From: an uncultured delta proteobacterium
GTDB taxonomy: Bacteria; Myxococcota_A; Polyangia; Polyangiales; JADJMO01
DNA: 33,712 nucleotides
Direction: 5' to 3'
Assembly (NCBI GenBank): GCA_903923175.1
Contig: CAIXWQ010001299.1
Coordinates: 1 to 33,712, forward strand
The notes under the pieces were generated by a model, which did not search any database, had not been told where the DNA came from, and worked only from the letters and a program-made list of their open reading frames with translations. Below, one piece after another: positions 9,893 through 17,789 of this stretch. A program made the position numbers and the translations under genes. Numbering within the stretch: position 1 is the stretch's first letter; every line of letters begins with the position of its first letter.

Positions 9893-10534
9893 TCACTTCT
9901 CGGCGAGCTTCTTGTTCAGCTTCGCGATGAGGGCGTCCCAGCCGCCGTCGCTGCCGGTCCGCTTGAGCACCTTGGTGAATTCCTTGTTGTAGGTCTTCAC
10001 GTACGAGGACTGCTCCGGGACGATGTCGACGATGACGTAGCCGCTCCCCTTCTTGCGAAGGACGTAGTCGACCTGCACCGCCGCCGCGCGCTTGTCCTTC
10101 TGGCTCTTCGCCTCGGTCTTCACGGTCGTGTCGCTGCCACTGGCGGACTCGGACTTGTACGCGACGTCGTAGTCGACGAGGTCGTCGAGGCGCTTGGTGT
10201 AGCTCTTCACGATCAGCTGCTTGAGCAGCCCCGTGAACTGCGTCCGCTCGGCCTCGCTGTGCTTGCCCCACTCATCGGTGCCGAGGGAGCCCTTCGCCAT
10301 CTCCTCGTAGTCGATGAGGTTGGCGAGCTCGGCGTTGAGCTTCGTGGTCCGCTCGGCGCTCGGCTTGTTCTCGCGGAGCAGCTTGAGCAGCTTCGCCTGC
10401 TTGTCCTTGAGGAACTCCGACGCCGTCGTCGCGGTCTGGGCGTGGGCGGCCGACTCCGGCGCGACCACGGCGACGAGGGCCGGGGCGACGAGGAGCGAGG
10501 CGACAAAGGCGAGACGGCGGATCGTGCGGGACAT
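9893..10534 (-). CDS. MlaC/Ttg2D-family phospholipid-binding protein
   Basis: The 213-residue protein has a clear Sec signal peptide (basic MSRTIRR, hydrophobic core, cleavage after AHA at about residue 32) and then matches the MlaC/Ttg2D family in length and layout: an N-terminal helical part (EFLKDKQAKLLKLLR), the DYEEMAKGSLG segment, SEAERTQFTGLLKQLIVKSYTKRL, and a C-terminal beta-rich part (VDYVLRKKGSGYVIVDIVPE). Family members carry phospholipids across the periplasm between an inner-membrane ABC complex and an outer-membrane partner. No other mla gene is adjacent, so the partners must be encoded elsewhere. The ATG has a strong TGGAGGAA Shine-Dalgarno site. The assignment is by pattern, so no gene symbol is given. 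Confidence 0.82.
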   Translation of the reverse strand: MSRTIRRLAFVASLLVAPALVAVVAPESAAHAQTATTASEFLKDKQAKLLKLLRENKPSAERTTKLNAELANLIDYEEMAKGSLGTDEWGKHSEAERTQFTGLLKQLIVKSYTKRLDDLVDYDVAYKSESASGSDTTVKTEAKSQKDKRAAAVQVDYVLRKKGSGYVIVDIVPEQSSYVKTYNKEFTKVLKRTGSDGGWDALIAKLNKKLAEK

Positions 10535-10608
10535 CGAAGGTTCCTCCAGTTCGGGGCTCGTAGCGATCGACGGGCGGGCGGCCGTGAGATTCACCGACCC
10601 ACGCCAGA

Positions 10609-10659
10609 GATTCTCAGCAAGAATCGGGCGCGGGCGTAGTTTTGGCCGAATTGGCCGTA
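10609..10659. promoter_or_regulatory. Repeat motifs in the mlaC / histidine kinase divergent region
   Basis: The 244-base gap between two divergent genes contains an inverted repeat GATTCT-CAGCA-AGAATC (10609-10625) and, 16 bases on, a tandem direct repeat TTGGCCGAA/TTGGCCGTA (10642-10650 and 10651-10659). Both are less GC-rich than their surroundings, as binding sites in such genomes often are. They could be regulator sites for either gene, but no regulator can be named. Confidence 0.35.
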
Positions 10660-10766
10660 ATTTGCACGTCCTGCCGCGTCGGGGAACCGACACCCTGCCA
10701 TCCACGCCGGTTCGCCGTGGACGCTCGTTTACGCTGTGGGGGGCGCCGCGGTCGGCGCGCCTCTGG

Positions 10767-10772
10767 TAGGCT
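10767..10772 (+). promoter_or_regulatory. -10 element, leaderless-type, for the histidine kinase
   Basis: TAGGCT ends six bases before the GTG at 10779. With the usual -10 to start-site distance, the mRNA would begin at or next to the start codon. No Shine-Dalgarno sequence and no good -35 box are visible. The same arrangement recurs at other transcription-unit starts in this window. Confidence 0.55.
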
Positions 10773-10778
10773 CGCGCC

Positions 10779-11597
10779 GTGAGCGCCCGGCGACCTGACG
10801 GTGAGGCTGTCTCGCGGGCGCGGCGCGGCAGCTCGCGTCCGCCGCCGCGCCGATCGAGTCGCCCGCCGCCCCCTCCGTCGGCGCCGCGCATCCTGCCGGC
10901 GCCGGCCTCGGACGACGACGTCCGGCAGCGGCTCGAGCGCCTCGCGGCCCTCGGCGCGCGGTCGGCGGAGGTCGCGCACGAGCTACGAAACGCGCTCTCG
11001 GTGCTCGAGACGTCGCTCCACCTCGCGAAGCGCGCCGTGCGCGGCCAGGTCGAGGCGGAGCAGCGCCTCGGTCCGCACTTCGCGCGGATGGCGGAGCAGA
11101 TCCACGCAGGCCAGGCGATCGTGCGCGAGGCGCTCGATCAGACGCGGCTCGGGGGGCTGGAGCGCGCGCCGGTCGACCTCCGGTCGTTCCTGTTCGAGGT
11201 CGTGTCGGCCGTGGAGCGCCCGGAGACGGTGCGCGTCGAGGTCGAGGCGCCGGCGGCGCAGGTCGCCATCGACGCGCGCCAGATCCGGCAGCTGCTGCTC
11301 AACCTCCTGCGCAACGCCTTCGAGGCCCTCGCGGCGGGCGAGGGCGGCGCGGTCCGCGTCGCGGCGCGCGTCGAAGGGGGGAGCCTCGGCATCGAGATCC
11401 AAGACGACGGTCCTGGGATCGATCCCGCGCTCGCTCCGCGCCTGTTCCAGGCGTTCGCCACCGGTCGGCGGGGCGGGACGGGGCTCGGGCTCGCGGTCTG
11501 CCGGCGTATCGCAGAGGCGCACGGCGGAGCGATCCGGGTCGCGCGTCGCGAGCCGCATGGCACGGTGATGTCGGTCGACATCCCGCTCAGCGATTGA
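10779..11597 (+). CDS. Soluble sensor histidine kinase
   Basis: A 272-residue two-component histidine kinase. After a low-complexity Arg/Pro/Ser-rich N-terminus (about 1-45), it has the dimerisation/phosphoacceptor helix with His67 in AEVAHELRNALS, then an HATPase domain: N-box around 171-182 (QLLLNLLRNAFEA), G1 DDGPGI at 209-214, and G2 GGTGLGLAV at 232-240. There is no transmembrane segment and no recognisable sensor domain, and no response regulator gene is adjacent, so the input and partner are unknown. The GTG start sits six bases after a TAGGCT element, suggesting a leaderless transcript. Its 3' end overlaps the convergent tmk gene by 11 bases. Confidence 0.92.
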   Translation: MSARRPDGEAVSRARRGSSRPPPRRSSRPPPPPSAPRILPAPASDDDVRQRLERLAALGARSAEVAHELRNALSVLETSLHLAKRAVRGQVEAEQRLGPHFARMAEQIHAGQAIVREALDQTRLGGLERAPVDLRSFLFEVVSAVERPETVRVEVEAPAAQVAIDARQIRQLLLNLLRNAFEALAAGEGGAVRVAARVEGGSLGIEIQDDGPGIDPALAPRLFQAFATGRRGGTGLGLAVCRRIAEAHGGAIRVARREPHGTVMSVDIPLSD

Positions 11598-12228
11598 GCC
11601 CGAGCGCCTCGGTCGTCACCGCGAGGATCTCCTCGTGGATCAGGTCGATCGAGCGCGACGCGTCGATGCGGACGATGCGATCGTTCGGCCGGAGCGCGCC
11701 GAGCTTCTCGTACTGCGCGCGGATGCGCCGCTGCAGATCCAGCTTCTCGTAGAGCTCGGCCTCGCCGCCCCGCTGCGAGCGACGCGCGGCGGCGACGTTC
11801 GGGTCGAGGTCGAGCAGCAGCACGAGATCGGGGCGTCGCGCCGGCTCGTTCACGGTGGCGATCCAGCGCATGAGCGCGTCGCGGTCGGCGCCGTCGGGCG
11901 CGATCGCGGACTGGTAGGCGATGCTCGAGGCGTCGTAGCGATCGCAGAGGACGACCTCGCCCGCGGCCAGGTGCGGCTCGATCTCGTGCTCGACGTGCTG
12001 CATGCGATCGGCCGCGAAGAGCAGGGCCATCGACGACCAGCCAGGGACGCCGTCCTTCAGGTCGCCGCGCAGGTAGCGGCGGATGAGCTGGCCGATCGGC
12101 CATCCGCTCGGCTCGCACGTCACGTGGACGCGCTCGCCGCGCGCGGTCAGCGCTGCCGACAGCCGCTCGATCTGCGTCGACTTCCCCGCGCCGTCGACGC
12201 CGTCGACCACGATGAACCGGCCCGCCAT
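11587..12228 (-). CDS. tmk: Thymidylate kinase (dTMP kinase)
   Basis: Converts dTMP to dTDP with ATP for DNA precursor synthesis. The 213-residue protein has the P-loop GVDGAGKST at 10-18, the CEPSGWPIGQLIR substrate-side loop (cf. REPGGT-type in other Tmk), DRYDASSIAYQ, and a LID-like segment RRSQRGGEAELYEK. Length matches the family. The ATG at 12228 is chosen because the protein then begins MAGRFIVVDGVDG, the normal N-terminus; the frame stays open far upstream only as a shadow of the aspartokinase gene. It lies 80 bases downstream of the aspartokinase on the same strand. Its stop overlaps the end of the convergent histidine kinase. Confidence 0.95.
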   Translation of the reverse strand: MAGRFIVVDGVDGAGKSTQIERLSAALTARGERVHVTCEPSGWPIGQLIRRYLRGDLKDGVPGWSSMALLFAADRMQHVEHEIEPHLAAGEVVLCDRYDASSIAYQSAIAPDGADRDALMRWIATVNEPARRPDLVLLLDLDPNVAAARRSQRGGEAELYEKLDLQRRIRAQYEKLGALRPNDRIVRIDASRSIDLIHEEILAVTTEALGLNR

Positions 12229-12308
12229 CGGGCGCGATGCCAGCACGGCCGCGCGCGGACGCCCAGCGGCACGCGCGACCGGACCTCGGACTTCGGGGCG
12301 GCGTCTCG

Positions 12309-13550
<1,242 letters not shown>

Positions 13551-13654
13551 GACCGCGCGCGTACCACGCGGCTTCGGCGCGGGCCAAAAGGGGCGCGGCA
13601 CGACGGAGGAGGGCGCAGCCTCGGCCTTCGCTCGCGCGTGGCCGGCGAGGCGAC

Positions 13655-13693
13655 AAAAACGAAACGGCCGAACTCGTTTCCGAGCTCGGCCGT
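13655..13693 (-). terminator. Intrinsic terminator of the tRNA-Leu gene
   Basis: Reading the minus strand, ACGGCCGAGCTCG pairs with CGAGTTCGGCCGT around a GAAA tetraloop: 13 pairs including one G-U. TTCGTTTTTG follows directly. This is the strongest terminator in the window, starting about 20 bases after the tRNA 3' end. It separates the tRNA from the aspartokinase gene on the same strand. Confidence 0.9.
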
Positions 13694-13712
13694 CGTCTCC
13701 GTTCACCCAGAG

Positions 13713-13796
13713 TGCGAAGGGGGGGACTTGAACCCCCATTCCCTTTCGGGAGCTAGCACCTCAAGCTAGTGCGTCTGCCAGTTCCGCCACCTTCGC
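13713..13796 (-). tRNA. tRNA-Leu (anticodon GAG)
   Basis: An 84-base class II tRNA is read on the minus strand. The acceptor stem GCGAAGG pairs with CCTTCGC, followed by discriminator A. The anticodon arm is CTAGC-TTGAGGT-GCTAG with anticodon GAG at 13760-13762. A variable arm CTCCCGAAAGGGAA is present, and the T arm is GGGGG-TTCAAGT-CCCCC. The long variable arm and discriminator A fit leucine. The CCA end is not encoded (CT follows the discriminator), so a CCA-adding enzyme is needed. Confidence 0.97.
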
Positions 13797-13830
13797 GCCT
13801 GACGGCATTCCGCCGTTCAGCGAGGCCGGC

Positions 13831-13858
13831 ACCATATTCGCGGCACGAACGCTGTCAA
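13831..13858 (-). promoter_or_regulatory. tRNA-Leu promoter
   Basis: A consensus TTGACA (-35, 13853-13858) and TATGGT (-10, 13831-13836) are separated by 16 bases. The predicted start falls about 28 bases upstream of the mature tRNA 5' end, a usual leader length. The -35 is a perfect housekeeping sigma match, which makes this the best-supported promoter in the window. Confidence 0.8.
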
Positions 13859-14032
13859 CAACAAATCGTTCGGCGCGCGGATCGAAGGCATCTTGCGAGG
13901 TGCGCCGGACGCGACGCGACGAGCCTTGCCGCGCGCGCGACGCCGTCGAGGGCGATCGCGCGGGGCAGGTCGCAGCGATCGCCGTGCCTGCGCGTCAACC
14001 GATCGCCGCGGACATTGCTGGGAAGGCCACGC

Positions 14033-14060
14033 TTGCGCGCCCGCTCGCGCCGGTTAGCGT
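14033..14060 (+). promoter_or_regulatory. Promoter of the 111-aa gene at 14068 (leaderless type)
   Basis: TTGCGC (14033-14038) and TAGCGT (14055-14060) are separated by 16 bases, and the -10 box ends seven bases before the ATG. The mRNA would start at about the start codon. No Shine-Dalgarno sequence is present. Confidence 0.55.
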
Positions 14061-14067
14061 CGCCTGC

Positions 14068-14403
14068 ATGGAGACGGGTCGGCTCTCGGTCGTGCGCGAC
14101 GGCGTCGAGCTCGCAGAGGAGCAGGCTCGCGCGCTGTGGCGCGCGTTCAGCGAGCACATGGAGCGCAGTCAGGGCGACCTCGAGGGGTTCGCCCGCGACC
14201 ACGGCTTCGTGGGCGCGCGCACCGAGCGTCGGCGCGGCAAGGCGGTGCTCCTGGTCTGGAGCTCCGCGTCCATCCCGCCCTCACGCCGCTCGGATCCGCC
14301 GTCCGCCAATCGTCGGGCCGCCAAGCCGCGCGCGGCCCGCCCCGGCACCGCCAAGGGGCGGCCGCCGTCGACGCCCGCCCTGCGCGCCGCCGGCCGGAAG
14401 TAG
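14068..14403 (+). CDS. Hypothetical small basic protein, 111 aa
   Basis: I do not recognise a family. The N-terminal 65 residues look folded (METGRLSVVRDG, LAEEQARALWRAFSEH, DLEGFARDHGFVG, then KAVLLVWSS), with alternating helix and strand. The C-terminal 45 residues are a disordered Arg/Lys/Pro/Ala-rich tail that could bind nucleic acid or membrane surfaces. The start is placed at ATG 14068 because a TAGCGT -10 element lies seven bases upstream; the more upstream in-frame ATG gives an unconvincing Arg/Ala-rich leader. It precedes the feo locus by about 110 bases on the same strand, but a separate promoter lies between them. Confidence 0.6.
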   Translation: METGRLSVVRDGVELAEEQARALWRAFSEHMERSQGDLEGFARDHGFVGARTERRRGKAVLLVWSSASIPPSRRSDPPSANRRAAKPRAARPGTAKGRPPSTPALRAAGRK

Positions 14404-14474
14404 CCTTCGACCGCACGCGCCGACCGCGGCGCCCCGGCGAGCACCAGCGGGCACGTGGCGCGCGAATTCTGCGC

Positions 14475-14503
14475 TTGCGCATGGGCGAGGGCGCCACCAT
14501 ACT
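14475..14503 (+). promoter_or_regulatory. Candidate feoB promoter
   Basis: TTGCGC (14475-14480) and CATACT (14498-14503) are separated by 17 bases. The predicted start is near 14510, exactly where the Fur-like palindrome begins, so repressor binding would block initiation. The -35 hexamer is identical to that of the upstream gene at 14068. Confidence 0.55.
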
Positions 14504-14509
14504 GCGGCC

Positions 14510-14532
14510 AAGTTGAAAACGAATTTCAACTT
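14510..14532. promoter_or_regulatory. Fur-box-like operator at the feo locus
   Basis: AAGTTGAAA-ACGAA-TTTCAACTT is a perfect 9-bp-arm palindrome of 23 bp, strikingly A/T-rich in a region of about 70% GC. Its core TGAAAACGAATTTCA agrees with the Fur consensus TGATAATnATTATCA at 10 or 11 of 14 defined positions. Its position at the predicted transcription start of feoB fits iron-dependent repression. The identity of the regulator (Fur or another metal regulator) is inferred. Confidence 0.75.
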
Positions 14533-17299
14533 CAAGGCGTCCCTGGCCGCCGACGAAGACGACGTCGACGGCCACGATGCGCTTGAATCCGAGCGGTCCG
14601 GCGAACGTCCACGCCCGGCGGGGCCCCCTCGCGCCGTGCTCGTGGGCAACCCCAACGTCGGCAAGTCGGTGCTGTTCGGCAAGCTGACCGGCGCCTACGT
14701 GACGGTGTCGAACTACCCCGGGACGACCGTCGAAGTCTCCCGGGGCCGGGTCGTGCTCGCGGCCACCGCGGGCGCGCCGGAGTGGGAGGTGGTCGACACC
14801 CCCGGCACCAACAACCTTCTGCCAGTGTCGGACGACGAGGCGGTCACCCGCGCGATCCTCGTGCGCGAGCGCCACGACGCGCTCGTGCAGGTCGGCGACG
14901 CCAAGGCGCTCTCCCGCGTCCTGCTCCTGACGTTGCAGCTCGCCGAGACGGGGCTCCCCTTCGTGCTCGCGCTCAACATGATGGACGAGCTGCGGGCGCG
15001 CGGCCTCGCGCTCGACGTCGCGCGCCTGAGCGAGCTGCTCGGCGTGCCCGTCTTCGCGACCGCGGCGCTGCGCGGGGAGGGGGTCGACGCGGTGCGCGCC
15101 GAGATCGTGCGCGCGACGACGACGCGGCACCACGAGCGGCCGCTGCTGCCGCTGCCGATCGCCCCGAAGTACGCGGATGACGTCGAGTCCGCGCTGACGG
15201 AGCTCGAGGCGTTGGTGCGCGACGACGGGCGGTACGTGGTCGCGCCACGCGCGCTCGCGGCGCTGCTCCTCGGCGGCGATCGCTTCCTCGTCGAAGAGAT
15301 CGAGCCCGCGATCGCGGCGCGCGCGCACGAGCTCGCCGAGGCGCTGCGCGTCGCGCATGGGATGCCGGTCTTCGCGCTGCTGAACCGCACCCGCCTGCAG
15401 GTCGCGCAGCGCATGGTGCGCGAGGTGCAGCGGCGCGCGTCCGCCCTCGAGGGGCTCGTCGCGCCGGTCACCGTCGGTCGCTCGGTCGCGTTCGGCGCGG
15501 CCCTCGGCGCGGGGACGGCGTTCGTGCTGGACGGCGCGCTCGCGGCCGTCGCCGCGAGCTCCGGCGGCGATCCGCTCTCCGACTACGGGGCGATCCCGAT
15601 CGTCGCGCGGTTGTTCTCGCGCGACGTCGCGCGCGGCTGGCACCCCTCTGCGCTCGCGTTCGGCGCGGTGGTCGCGGTGGTCGCGGCGGTCGCGGCGCGG
15701 CGCGCGACGCGCGTGCGGGTCGTCTCTTGGAAGGCCTTCTTCGCGGGCGCGCTCGGCTACATGGCGTTCGCGATCGCCTCGATCACCGAGCAGCTCGCGC
15801 GCAAGTCCACGGGCGCGATGCCGCTCGTCGTCGGCTGCGGCGTCGGGCTCGTCGCGCTCGCGGTGGTGGCTTCGCTCGGCGAGCGCCGGGACGTCGCGGC
15901 GATCCGCGCGCTCGGTCGGCTCACGATGCGGCCGATCGCGGGGCTGCCGTTCCTCTTCGCCTCGCTGTTCCTCGCCTACCGCGTCGTCGGCGTGTTCGGC
16001 GCTGGCACCGCGGTCGACTTCCTCGAGAACAAGCTGTTCGGCGGCGTCGTCGCGGAGCGGTCGATCGAGTCCGCGGGGACCTCGGCGCCCGACGACGCGG
16101 ACGACGGCGCGCAGCGGCTGCGCGTGACGCGGCTCGCCGACGGCGCGAGCGAGATCACGATCGAGACCAAGGCGGGCGGGGCGTTCGCGCGCTCCGCCGA
16201 GCGCATCACGATCGAGGCGCGCGCGTCGCTGCAGGTCGTCGCCGAGGAGCCGGGGCGCTTGGTGGTGCGCGGCGATCCGGCCGGGCACGTCGCCAAGGCG
16301 TGGAGCGGCCACGTGAACCCGGCTGCGTATCGGCTGGTGGACCGCATCGGCGTGCGCTGGATCACCGCGTTCGTGGTGGGGCAGTACGGCCTGCTCACCA
16401 TGGGGCTCACCTACGCGATCGCGATCGTGCTCCCGGTGGTCGCGACGTTCTTCTTCGTGTTCTCGATCCTCGAGGACAGCGGCTACCTGCCGCGCCTCGC
16501 CGTGATGGCGAACCGCGGGATGCGCGCGATCGGCCTCAACGGCAAGGCCGTGCTGCCGATGATCCTCGGCCTCGGCTGCGACACGATGGCGACGCTGACC
16601 GCGCGCGTGCTCGAGTCGAAGAAGGAGCGGGTGCTCACCACGCTGCTGCTCGCGTTGGCGATCCCCTGCTCGTCTCAGCTCACGGTCGTGTTCGCGATGA
16701 TGCAGACCGTGTCGTGGAAGGCCACGGCGGTCTGGGCCCTCGTGATGGTGCTGACGCTGCTGATCGTCGGCTGGACGGCCGCGCGCGTCGTGCCGGGCGA
16801 TCGCAGCGATTTCGTGCTCGAGGTCCCGCCGATCCGTCGCCCGGAGATCGCGAACCTCGCGACCAAGACGCTCGCGCGCATCGAGTGGTACCTCAAGGAA
16901 GCGGTGCCGCTGTTCCTCATCGGCACCGTGCTGCTCTTCGCGCTCGATGCGGCGCACCTGCTGCCGTACGTGCACCGCGCCGGCGAGCCGATCGTCTACC
17001 ACGCGCTCGGCTTCCCGCGCGGGAGCGGCGTCTCCGACAAGGTCTCCGAGGCGCTGCTGGTCGGCTTCCTGCGGCGCGACTTCGGCGCCGCGGGGCTGCT
17101 CGATCTGGCGCGGCACGGCCAGCTGTCGCACACCGACGTCGCCGTCTCGATGGTCGTGATCACGCTCTTCATCCCGTGCATCGCGAACGTCTTCATGATC
17201 GTGAAGGAGCGCGGGGCGAAGACCGCGCTCTTGATGGCGAGCTTCATCTTCCCCTTCGCGATTGCGGCCGGCGCGCTCGTGCGTCGGCTGATGGGGTGA
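14513..17299 (+). CDS. feoB: Ferrous iron transport protein B (GTPase-gated permease)
   Basis: FeoB imports Fe(II) across the inner membrane. The N-terminal G domain shows G1 GNPNVGKS (about 45-52 from the listed start), YPGTTVEVSRG, G3 DTPGT and G4 NMMDE. The membrane part has the deltaproteobacterial-type GLGCDTMATLTARVL in place of the E. coli GCNVP gate motif, with ALAIPCSSQL and VGFLRRDFGAAGL. A stretch of about 90 residues (about 512-600) between KLFGG and NPAAY appears to be an insertion. The start is uncertain: TTG 14513 lies inside the operator palindrome but only nine bases after the -10 element; GTG 14636 would remove the first beta strand; an ATG at 14577 is out of frame. It is followed by a Cys-rich protein gene and feoA. 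Confidence 0.93.
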   Translation: MKTNFNFKASLAADEDDVDGHDALESERSGERPRPAGPPRAVLVGNPNVGKSVLFGKLTGAYVTVSNYPGTTVEVSRGRVVLAATAGAPEWEVVDTPGTNNLLPVSDDEAVTRAILVRERHDALVQVGDAKALSRVLLLTLQLAETGLPFVLALNMMDELRARGLALDVARLSELLGVPVFATAALRGEGVDAVRAEIVRATTTRHHERPLLPLPIAPKYADDVESALTELEALVRDDGRYVVAPRALAALLLGGDRFLVEEIEPAIAARAHELAEALRVAHGMPVFALLNRTRLQVAQRMVREVQRRASALEGLVAPVTVGRSVAFGAALGAGTAFVLDGALAAVAASSGGDPLSDYGAIPIVARLFSRDVARGWHPSALAFGAVVAVVAAVAARRATRVRVVSWKAFFAGALGYMAFAIASITEQLARKSTGAMPLVVGCGVGLVALAVVASLGERRDVAAIRALGRLTMRPIAGLPFLFASLFLAYRVVGVFGAGTAVDFLENKLFGGVVAERSIESAGTSAPDDADDGAQRLRVTRLADGASEITIETKAGGAFARSAERITIEARASLQVVAEEPGRLVVRGDPAGHVAKAWSGHVNPAAYRLVDRIGVRWITAFVVGQYGLLTMGLTYAIAIVLPVVATFFFVFSILEDSGYLPRLAVMANRGMRAIGLNGKAVLPMILGLGCDTMATLTARVLESKKERVLTTLLLALAIPCSSQLTVVFAMMQTVSWKATAVWALVMVLTLLIVGWTAARVVPGDRSDFVLEVPPIRRPEIANLATKTLARIEWYLKEAVPLFLIGTVLLFALDAAHLLPYVHRAGEPIVYHALGFPRGSGVSDKVSEALLVGFLRRDFGAAGLLDLARHGQLSHTDVAVSMVVITLFIPCIANVFMIVKERGAKTALLMASFIFPFAIAAGALVRRLMG

Positions 17300-17306
17300 G
17301 CCGGAC

Positions 17307-17543
17307 ATGGACGATCGAACGCCCCTCGACTGCGGACTCTGTGGCGCGAGCTTCACCCGCGCGGAGGCCGAGATGTGCAAGAAGGGGTGCCCGATCTCGC
17401 GCGGCTGCGGGATGGTGACCTGCCCCTCGTGCGGCTACGAGTTCCCGCCGGAGTCGAAGATCGCCAACGCGTTCGCGCGCCTCTTCCGTGGCCGCGGCGA
17501 CGCCGAGCGGTCGCGCGGCGCAGCAGGCGGCGGGGCGCGATGA
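17307..17543 (+). CDS. Cys-rich mini-protein of the feo operon (zinc-ribbon-like)
   Basis: A 78-residue protein with seven cysteines in its first 45 residues: Cys9-x2-Cys12, Cys24-x3-Cys28, Cys34, and Cys39-x2-Cys42 in CPSCGYEFP. Two CxxC knuckles suggest a bound metal, zinc or possibly iron. The C-terminal third is basic and Gly/Ala-rich. There is no membrane segment, which separates it from the membrane-anchored FeoB-associated Cys-rich family. It starts eight bases after the feoB stop and overlaps feoA by four bases (ATGA), so it is almost certainly co-translated with them. A role as an iron-handling or FeoC-like accessory factor is inference from context. Confidence 0.85.
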   Translation: MDDRTPLDCGLCGASFTRAEAEMCKKGCPISRGCGMVTCPSCGYEFPPESKIANAFARLFRGRGDAERSRGAAGGGAR

Positions 17544-17761
17544 GGCTCGTCGACGCGCCGCTCGGCCGCCCGCTGGTCGTGCTGACGATCGCGCCGTCGA
17601 AGCCCGCGCGGGCGTCGCGGCTCGCCGCGATGGGCATCGTCGGCGGCGTGTCGCTGATGGTGCGCCAGCGCCGCCCGGCGCTGATCGTCGAGTACGACGA
17701 GACCGTCCTCGCGATGGACTCGGAGATCGCGGCCGAGATCGACGTCGACGTCGCGGATTGA
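17540..17761 (+). CDS. feoA: Ferrous iron transport protein A
   Basis: FeoA is a small cytoplasmic SH3-like protein that assists FeoB. This 73-residue protein fits the family: an N-terminal strand LGRPLVVLTI, the helix ARASRLAAMGIVGGVSLMVRQ (compare the family's RRRLLDLGLxPGxxVxVxxxxP pattern), and the closing VEYDETVLAMDSEIAAEIDV, corresponding to the usual segment ending in A..I.V. The ATG overlaps the stop of the Cys-rich gene. The order feoB, Cys-rich gene, feoA is unlike the common feoAB order. Confidence 0.88.
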   Translation: MRLVDAPLGRPLVVLTIAPSKPARASRLAAMGIVGGVSLMVRQRRPALIVEYDETVLAMDSEIAAEIDVDVAD

Positions 17762-17777
17762 CCGGGCTACGGGGGCC

Positions 17778-17784
17778 GAGGAGG
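17778..17784 (+). promoter_or_regulatory. Strong Shine-Dalgarno site supporting a TTG start
   Basis: GAGGAGG ends five bases before TTG at 17790. This near-perfect anti-16S match at ideal spacing supports the unusual TTG start of the methyltransferase, with its mRNA presumably running on from feoA 28 bases upstream. Confidence 0.75.
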
Positions 17785-17789
17785 TTCCC

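Noticed and set aside
13551-13739. N-terminal extension of the aspartokinase through the terminator and tRNA
   Set aside because: The open frame crosses a strong intrinsic terminator and part of the tRNA gene; the normal aspartokinase N-terminus begins at 13550.
14147-17380. Minus-strand open frame of over 1000 codons opposite feoB
   Set aside because: It is rich in Arg, His, Asp and Glu with no domain pattern, and mirrors the third-position G/C bias of feoB. The plus strand encodes an unmistakable FeoB.
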